A DNA stretch of 38,979 nt from positions 1-38,979 of the forward strand of contig CAIXKG010000115.1 in NCBI GenBank assembly GCA_903919985.1, read 5' to 3'. Positions 34,301 to 38,979 of the stretch are shown here, piece after piece (within the stretch, counting starts at the first letter, position 1; every line of letters begins with the position of its first letter). The notes beneath the pieces were generated by a model. That model was not told the DNA's origin, ran no database searches, and saw only the letters and a program-made list of their open reading frames with translations. Source of the stretch: an uncultured Opitutia bacterium. Its GTDB lineage: Bacteria > Verrucomicrobiota > Verrucomicrobiia > Opitutales > Opitutaceae. A program made the translations under genes and the position numbers.

Positions 34301-35973
34301 GTCTCGGCCGACGTGATGAGTTCCTCGCGGATACAGTCGATCGGCGGATTCGTGACCTGCGCGAAGAGCTGCTTGAAATAATCGTAGAGCAAGCGCGGCT
34401 TGTTTGAGAGCACAGCGAGGGGCGTGTCGTTGCCCATCGAACCGATGGCTTCGACGCCATCGCGCGCCATCGGAGCAAGAATGATGCGCTGGTCTTCAAA
34501 CGTGTAGCCGAAGGCAATCTGCCGGTGGAGTAACGTCTCGTGATCCGGTGCAGGCACGGCAGGCGCCGCGGGGAGATCCTCAAGGTGCACGAGATATTCA
34601 TTGAGCCACTGGCGGTAGGGACGCTCGTTGACGAGCTGCTGCTTGATCTCGGCATCGGGAATGATCCGGCCTTGCTCGGTATCAACGAGGAACATCTTGC
34701 CCGGTTGGATGCGGCCTTTTTCGCGGATGTCTTCCGGCGGGATGTCGAGCACGCCGGCTTCCGAAGCCATGATGACGAGGTCGTCTTTGGTGACGTAGTA
34801 ACGCGAAGGGCGCAGGCCGTTGCGATCGAGCACGGTGCCGATCTGGTTGCCATCAGTGAAAGCGAGCGCCGCGGGGCCGTCCCACGGCTCCATCAAACAC
34901 GAATGGTATTGATAGAAGGCCTTGCGGTCGTCGGCCATCGTCTCGTGGTTGGACCACGGCTCGGGGATCATCATCATCATGGCATGCGCGATGGGCCGGC
35001 CGGCCAGCACGAGCAGCTCGAGCGTGTTGTCGAACATCGCCGAATCGGAGCCGTTCGGGTTGATGATCGGGAGAATCTTCGGCATGTCTTCGCCGAAAAG
35101 TTCGGAGGCGAAACGCGCCTGGCGGGCGTGCATCCAGTTGATGTTGCCGCGGAGCGTGTTGATTTCGCCGTTGTGCGCGACGTAGCGATAAGGATGGGCG
35201 CGATCCCAGCTGGGAAACGTATTTGTGCTGAAACGCGAGTGCACGAGCCCGATCGCCGACTCCATCGACGGGTTTTTCAGATCGGTGAAATAGCTATCGA
35301 GCTGCGTCGTGAGCAGCATGCCTTTGTAAACGATGGTCTTGAAGGAAAGGCTGGGCAGATACCACGTCTCGCCGCCGCCGATCGTCGCCGAGCGGATCTC
35401 GGTGTAGGCGCGCTTGCGGATGATGTAGAGCTTACGCTCAAAGGCCATATCGTCGGTGATTGCCGGATTGCGACCGATGAAAACCTGACGGATGAACGGC
35501 TCGGAGGATTTGGCGGTATCGCCGAGAGCCGAGTTGTCCGTCGGGACCGTGCGCCACCCGAGCAGCGTTTGGCCTTCGGATTGGATAATCTGGCCAAAAA
35601 TCTCCTCGAGCTTGCGGCGCATCGTGGGATTGCGCGGCATGAAGACGTGGCCGCTGCCATATTGGCCTAGCGCCGGCAGGGCGATGCGGGCCTTTTTGCA
35701 GACCTCGAGGTTAAACTTGTGTGGCATCTGAATCAGGATGCCGGCGCCGTCGCCCGTGTTCACTTCCGCGCCACTGGCGCCGCGATGGTCGAGATTAACG
35801 AGGACTTGGATCGCGTCGCGGATCACCTTGTGGGATTTGCGGCCCTTCATATCGACGACGAAGCCGACGCCGCAGGCATCGTGTTCGAACCAGGGATCGT
35901 AGAGGCCCTGTTTGGCGGGACGGCCTGGAAGTGGAGACGAGGAATCGTCGAGAGTCGCGCTGAGGGTGTTCAT
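31339..35973 (-). CDS. gltB: Glutamate synthase large subunit
   Basis: The 1544-residue flavoenzyme is the catalytic half of GOGAT. Order of domains: N-terminal class II glutaminase, with a short propeptide and the nucleophile Cys34 in HDACGVGFV; a central domain; an FMN-binding synthase domain with [25 protein letters not shown] and the 3Fe-4S Cys set [16 protein letters not shown]; and a C-terminal beta-helix domain. Length is normal. The ATG at 35973 is chosen; a GTG at 35997 would add eight residues to the propeptide. It probably forms an operon with gltD. TGCTATTAG on the minus strand at about 36033-36041 resembles an extended -10 box, without a good -35. Confidence 0.97.
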   Translation of the reverse strand: MNTLSATLDDSSSPLPGRPAKQGLYDPWFEHDACGVGFVVDMKGRKSHKVIRDAIQVLVNLDHRGASGAEVNTGDGAGILIQMPHKFNLEVCKKARIALPALGQYGSGHVFMPRNPTMRRKLEEIFGQIIQSEGQTLLGWRTVPTDNSALGDTAKSSEPFIRQVFIGRNPAITDDMAFERKLYIIRKRAYTEIRSATIGGGETWYLPSLSFKTIVYKGMLLTTQLDSYFTDLKNPSMESAIGLVHSRFSTNTFPSWDRAHPYRYVAHNGEINTLRGNINWMHARQARFASELFGEDMPKILPIINPNGSDSAMFDNTLELLVLAGRPIAHAMMMMIPEPWSNHETMADDRKAFYQYHSCLMEPWDGPAALAFTDGNQIGTVLDRNGLRPSRYYVTKDDLVIMASEAGVLDIPPEDIREKGRIQPGKMFLVDTEQGRIIPDAEIKQQLVNERPYRQWLNEYLVHLEDLPAAPAVPAPDHETLLHRQIAFGYTFEDQRIILAPMARDGVEAIGSMGNDTPLAVLSNKPRLLYDYFKQLFAQVTNPPIDCIREELITSAETRLGAEGNLLDPDPMACRRIELKWPVITNEEFAKIRRLDQPGFKVGVLPILFRASRGEKGLTKAMEELCLIARRMIEDEEITVLILSDRGVTKEFAAVPSLLAVAGLHHYLIREGLRTRISMVLETGEAREVHHFSLLIGYGCSAINPYVAFETIDGMIQDGMLPNLDHKTACKNMVKAASKGVIKVMSKMGISAIQSYRGAQVFEAVGLRQDIVDHYFTWTPSRIGGIGLDVIAQEVLARHRAAYPDRDVVQHVLPVGGQYQWRNDGEFHLFNPESIHFLQKAVRSGSLATFKNFSKLINEQATHLCTLRGLLDFKPSDAIPISEVEPIEAIFKRFKTGAISYGSISKEAHETLAIAMNRIGGKSNTGEGGEDAERFVPMANGDSKNSAIKQVAAGRFGVTSEYLVSAKEIQIKMAQGAKPGEGGQLPGSKVYPWIAKTRKTTPGVGLISPPPHHDIYSIEDIAELIRDLKNANRGARISVKLVAEVGVGTIAAGVAKAHADVVLISGHDGGTGSSPQTSVMHAGLPWELGLAETHQTLVLNNLRSRIAVETDGQLKTGRDVIIAALLGAEEFGFATAPLVASGCIMMRVCHLNTCPVGVATQDPKLREKFAGKPEHVVNFMTFIAQEVRELMAQLGFRTIEEMIGHTERLEPTKAVDHWKAKGLDFSNILYQPDVGPEVGRFCSTKQDHGLDKSLDLTTLLEICQPAIERGEKVIAELPIRNVNRVVGTITGSEVTKKYGAAGLPEDTIRVNFKGSAGQSFGAFMPKGMTFTIEGDANDYVGKGLSGGKIAIFPSAKATFNPSENIIIGNVALYGATAGELYLCGRAGERFAVRNSGVNAVVEGVGDHALEYMTGGRVVVLGSTGRNFAAGMSGGVAYVLDETGLFSRDVNPAMVGIEKLESAVEIAEVHAMIAAHVAYTKSARGKQVLAAWDQFLPKFVKILPKDYKRVLACVTRAHDQGLTGDEAIMAAFEENVRDTSRVGGN

Positions 35974-36089
35974 GTCCGGGGGCCGGTGGGTGTTCACAGG
36001 TGTCAGGAATTCAGAGTCAGGTGGAAGAGAGCTAATAGCATGATTCGTGCGCGCGGGCGGGGCGTTGACGTGATGCTTGGTGAATGTGC

Positions 36090-36124
36090 AAAAAAAAGGC
36101 CGGTCTGCTGGTGCGAGAGCGGCC
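36090..36124 (-). terminator. Terminator of the glutaredoxin gene
   Basis: Read on the minus strand, a GGCCG/CGGCC stem with an inner TCT/AGA-type pairing ends in a run of eight T (36090-36097). It lies about 35 bases after the glutaredoxin stop and separates it from gltB. Confidence 0.75.
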
Positions 36125-36158
36125 CGGGTGCTTTAGGAGCGGTGAGCCCTCGATCTCA

Positions 36159-36494
36159 TCAAAAGAAGCGCACCGTTTTGGTCGCCATCTTCGCGTGCTC
36201 CTCGTCGGAGCACCCGGCGTTGGTCGCCGTGCCGGCCGGAATATCGGTCGGCTTTACCAGATCGTTGCTGAGCAGGTAATTTTCGACTTCCTCGCCCGAG
36301 ATGTCGGCGAGCATCACGCCATCGATTTCGACGCAGGGCGAAAGCGGCTGGCCGGACTTCGCCACCATCTCCGCGTAATTGGTGCGGTTGTTGATGATAT
36401 CGATGTCTTCGAAAGCGAGATTATGCTTCCGCATGATGGCGCGGACGCCATTGGACCACCCGCAGGAGGGCTTCAGATAGGCTTTGATCTTCAT
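36159..36494 (-). CDS. Glutaredoxin-like protein with CGWS active site
   Basis: The 111-residue protein has a glutaredoxin/thioredoxin fold. PSCGWS is at about residues 9-14, where classical glutaredoxins have CPYC, so it has a single active-site Cys11 (CxxS type). The cis-Pro region LSPCVEIDG and the final helix region GEEVENYLL fit the fold. A tail of about 30 residues carries another Cys (AGCSDEEHAKM). CxxS glutaredoxins act in iron-sulfur transfer or glutathione-linked reduction. It lies just upstream of gltB, whose product needs iron-sulfur clusters, but a terminator lies between them. Confidence 0.85.
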   Translation of the reverse strand: MKIKAYLKPSCGWSNGVRAIMRKHNLAFEDIDIINNRTNYAEMVAKSGQPLSPCVEIDGVMLADISGEEVENYLLSNDLVKPTDIPAGTATNAGCSDEEHAKMATKTVRFF

Positions 36495-36747
36495 TGGGTG
36501 AACGTGGATGCGGACAGAAACGGCGCAAGTGATACAACTCGTTTTTGCTCCCGCAAGCCCCGTCTTTGTCGTGGCGCAAATTTTTTACGGCCATCCCATG
36601 TTTTCGCCGCCGGTCCATCGGCGTTCATCGTTGTGCGCGGTCCAAGGATCGGGGCGGTGGATTCAAGGGCGGCCCTGAATTTACCGGCACGTCGGCGTTT
36701 GAATTTGGAGCTTCCCGCCGCCAGTGCTGGGCTTTATCGCTCGCGGA

Positions 36748-37722
36748 ATGAAAGTCCTCGTGACCGGCGCGGCCGGCTTCATCGGCTCCCACGTGGCGCG
36801 TCGGCTCGCCGAGACCAAACGCTGCGATGTGCTAGGACTGGATAACCTCGGGGACTATTACGACGTGGCACTGAAACGCGCGCGACTGGCCGAACTTCAG
36901 CCGCTGGAAAAATTTCGTTTCATGCAGGCCGACTTCGCCGAGGCGGAGCGTTTGGATAGCATCGTCGCCCACTTTCGGCCGGATTACGTGGTGCATCTCG
37001 GCGCGCAGCCGGGTGTGCGCTACAGCCTGGAAAATCCCGCCGCTTACACGCACAGCAACCTCGTAGGGTTCGCCAGCGTGCTGGAAGCCTGCCGCCGTAC
37101 GCCGCCGAAACACCTCGTCTATGCCTCGAGCAGCAGCGTTTACGGTGCCGGGGCACGGGCGCCGTTTCGTGAGACGGACGACACCGATCAGCCGACTTCG
37201 TTTTACGGCGCAACCAAGAAGGCTAACGAACTTCTCGCTCACAGCTACGCGCGCACCCATGGACTCAATGTCACTGGCCTGCGATTCTTCACCGTTTATG
37301 GTCCGTGGGGTCGGCCCGATATGGCGCCGACGATTTTCGCCCGCGCGCTGTGCGCAGGTACGCCGCTGAAGCTTTTTAATCACGGCAAGAACCTCCGTGA
37401 TTTCACCTACGTGGACGATATCGTCGACGGCGTCGTGCGCACCCTGCTCCACCCTCCCGCAGAGGCGCCCGTACCGCCGGCGCGGATTTTCAATCTCGGA
37501 CACCATCGCCCTGTCGAGACGTTGTTGTTTGTCCAAATACTGGAACAACTCCTCGGTCGGACCGCGCAACTCGAACTGCTTCCGCCTCAAACGGGGGACA
37601 TGCTGGAGACTTGCGCCGATCTCACCCGCGTCACCGCTGCGGTGGGTTACACCCCGAAAGTCCCGCTCGAAGAAGGCCTGCGCCGCTTCGTCGCGTGGTT
37701 CAAAACCTACTATCGCGCCTGA
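36748..37722 (+). CDS. NAD-dependent epimerase, UDP-glucuronate 4-epimerase-like
   Basis: The 324-residue extended SDR has the NAD motif GAAGFIGS at 7-14, YASSSSVYG at about 125-133, and the catalytic Tyr153-xxx-Lys157 pair in FYGATKKAN. The early NLGDYYDVALKRARL and the THSNLVGF stretch are what I associate with UDP-glucuronate 4-epimerases (CapI/LpsL type), which make UDP-galacturonate for capsule or LPS. A UDP-glucose 4-epimerase is the alternative. The ATG at 36748 fits the family start. The 250-base spacer to the glutaredoxin gene holds no other gene. It is not beside other surface-sugar genes. Confidence 0.9.
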   Translation: MKVLVTGAAGFIGSHVARRLAETKRCDVLGLDNLGDYYDVALKRARLAELQPLEKFRFMQADFAEAERLDSIVAHFRPDYVVHLGAQPGVRYSLENPAAYTHSNLVGFASVLEACRRTPPKHLVYASSSSVYGAGARAPFRETDDTDQPTSFYGATKKANELLAHSYARTHGLNVTGLRFFTVYGPWGRPDMAPTIFARALCAGTPLKLFNHGKNLRDFTYVDDIVDGVVRTLLHPPAEAPVPPARIFNLGHHRPVETLLFVQILEQLLGRTAQLELLPPQTGDMLETCADLTRVTAAVGYTPKVPLEEGLRRFVAWFKTYYRA

Positions 37723-37834
37723 ATCGGGAACGCTAATTTTCGCCGATCCGCGCTAGGCACGAATCTCTTCGCCCGAGCTTCCTGCAATAGCGGTGATTAG
37801 CGCCGGTTGGTGCTCCAAGATTCGGTTTCAAACG

Positions 37835-38206
37835 ATGAAAACCATCCTCCTCCTCGCGGCCTCCAACATTTTCATGACGTTTGCTTGGTATGGACACCTG
37901 AAGTTCAAGTTTCTCGAGGGGAAATCGCTGCTCACCGTCATCGTCGTGTCGTGGGGCATCGCGTTCTTCGAGTACTGCCTGATGGTGCCAGCCAATCGGG
38001 GTGGTTATCTGAGCGGCGAGTTTAGCGGCTACCAGCTGAAGATCATCCAGGAGTGCATCACCCTCGCCGTCTTTGTCGTGTTTGCGGCCCTCGTCCTGAA
38101 GGAAAAAATCACGTGGAACTACGGCGTGAGCTTCGCGCTGATCCTGCTCGCCGTCTGGTTCGCAACGGCCTTCAAGCCAGGCGCGACGCCGCCCAGCGGC
38201 CACTAA
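37835..38206 (+). CDS. DUF486 small membrane protein
   Basis: The product is 123 residues with four membrane segments and matches DUF486, a small relative of drug/metabolite transporters. Hallmarks are SNIFMTFAWYGHLK, SWGIAFFEYCLMVPANR and QLKIIQECITLAVFVVF. The function is unknown; a homo- or heterodimeric small transporter is likely by analogy. From the ATG at 37835 the start is typical for the family; a longer frame from 37793 adds a polar head and is less likely. It lies 112 bases after the epimerase and 109 before recA. Confidence 0.9.
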   Translation: MKTILLLAASNIFMTFAWYGHLKFKFLEGKSLLTVIVVSWGIAFFEYCLMVPANRGGYLSGEFSGYQLKIIQECITLAVFVVFAALVLKEKITWNYGVSFALILLAVWFATAFKPGATPPSGH

Positions 38207-38315
38207 GTTTGTCAGCGGCCACGTATTTCACACGCAGCGCTTGCTTCTCCCCTGCCCCGCTCTCTCATCTTTGCTCTTCAATTAAGGTTAACCGTTCCCT
38301 CTAACTCCTCCCGCC

Positions 38316-38979
38316 ATGTCTAAAGCCGCTCCCGCCACCAAGTCCGCCGCCGTTGCGCCCGCCGCGCACGCGCGCGAGAAAAATATCGAACTCGCCCTTT
38401 CCGCCATCACGAAAACGTTCGGCGACGGCTCCATCATGCGTCTCGGCTCCAACGCCAAGATGAAGGTCGAAACCCTCTCGACCGGCTCCCTCGCGGTCGA
38501 TCTCGCCCTCGGCGTCGGCGGCTTGCCCAAGGGTCGTATCATCGAAATTTATGGACCGGAATCCTCCGGTAAAACCACGTTCTGTCTCAGCGTCATCGCC
38601 GAAGCGCAGAAAAAGGGCGGACTCGCCGCCTTCATCGATGTGGAGCACGCCCTCGATCCGAAATACGCCCGCGTCGTCGGCGTGAATCTCGACGACCTCC
38701 TCGTTTCGCAGCCCGACTCCGGCGAAGACGCGCTCAACATCATGGAGACGCTCATCCGCTCCAACTCGATCGACGTCATTGTGCTCGATTCCGTCGCCGC
38801 CCTCATCACGAAGGCCGAACTCGACGGCCAGATGGGCGACATGACCATGGGCAGTCAGGCCCGCCTGATGTCGCAAGCCATGCGCCGCCTCACCGCGGTC
38901 GTCAGCAAGACAAACTGCGTCTGTATCTTCACAAATCAGATCCGCGAAAAAATCGGCGTCATGTTCGGCAGCCCCGAGA
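38316..38979 (+). CDS. recA: RecA recombinase, 5' part (cut by window end)
   Basis: The visible 221 residues are the N-terminal two-thirds of RecA, the ATPase that forms filaments on single-stranded DNA for recombination and SOS induction. An Ala-rich head of about 20 residues precedes [11 protein letters not shown]. Walker A is GPESSGKT at 80-87. [21 protein letters not shown] and [12 protein letters not shown] follow, and the frame runs off the end at KIGVMFGSP, in the L2 loop region. No SOS operator that I can recognise lies in the 109-base spacer. The ATG is preceded by CTCCTCCCGCC, not a Shine-Dalgarno. Confidence 0.98.
   Translation, partial: MSKAAPATKSAAVAPAAHAREKNIELALSAITKTFGDGSIMRLGSNAKMKVETLSTGSLAVDLALGVGGLPKGRIIEIYGPESSGKTTFCLSVIAEAQKKGGLAAFIDVEHALDPKYARVVGVNLDDLLVSQPDSGEDALNIMETLIRSNSIDVIVLDSVAALITKAELDGQMGDMTMGSQARLMSQAMRRLTAVVSKTNCVCIFTNQIREKIGVMFGSPE

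Noticed and set aside
38207-38315. SOS box upstream of recA
   Set aside because: No palindromic LexA-type operator could be recognised. The spacer is pyrimidine-rich only.

Overview
The window is a GC-rich, densely coding bacterial chromosome segment. The best fit is an Opitutaceae-like member of the Verrucomicrobiota. This is an inference from gene content (a DUF5069 domain, a stand-alone TonB C-terminal protein, a bacterial GH3 protein, Gram-negative envelope and lipid enzymes) and from the scarcity of Shine-Dalgarno motifs in front of otherwise clear genes. No rRNA, tRNA, CRISPR array, prophage or intact insertion sequence was seen.

Region 1 (1-1673) is mostly non-coding. It holds a string of stable stem-loops (444-639) just upstream of a small secreted TonB C-terminal protein, a terminator, and a further spacer with secondary structure. 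Region 2 (1674-10525) is one long plus-strand run of lipid genes: acyl-CoA-type desaturase, FAD amine-oxidase-like protein, DUF1365, CFA-type methyltransferase, DUF1475, DUF2062, DUF1295, a second CFA-like methyltransferase and a secreted TPR protein. Two junctions are ATGA overlaps. It looks like a pathway for modifying acyl chains of membrane lipids. The first CFA enzyme lacks two bicarbonate-site residues of true cyclopropane synthases, so its product may be a methylated (for example furan-type) fatty acid rather than a cyclopropane. This is the best candidate for an undescribed system in the window.

Region 3 (10782-14450) has an RluA-type pseudouridine synthase facing a translationally coupled pair: alpha/beta hydrolase and GH3-type acyl-amido synthetase. 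Region 4 (14721-22224, minus strand) carries 4-alpha-glucanotransferase, a small membrane protein, a DUF5069-gluconokinase fusion coupled to a membrane-anchored penicillin acylase-type hydrolase, and a Uup-type ABC-F ATPase. Region 5 (22284-23987) holds a palindromic MITE-like repeat and two inverted REP-like hairpins that bracket a divergent exonuclease/inositol monophosphatase pair.

Region 6 (24188-28104) has a cytochrome b562-like protein and a sugar-acid style operon: zinc dehydrogenase, SDR and MFS transporter. With the gluconokinase this recalls the IdnD/IdnO/IdnK logic of L-idonate catabolism. Region 7 (28329-38979) has a SpoU RNA methyltransferase, a decayed HtrA-like protease, glutamate synthase (gltB-gltD), a CxxS glutaredoxin, a UDP-glucuronate 4-epimerase-like enzyme, a DUF486 membrane protein and the 5' part of recA, cut by the window end.
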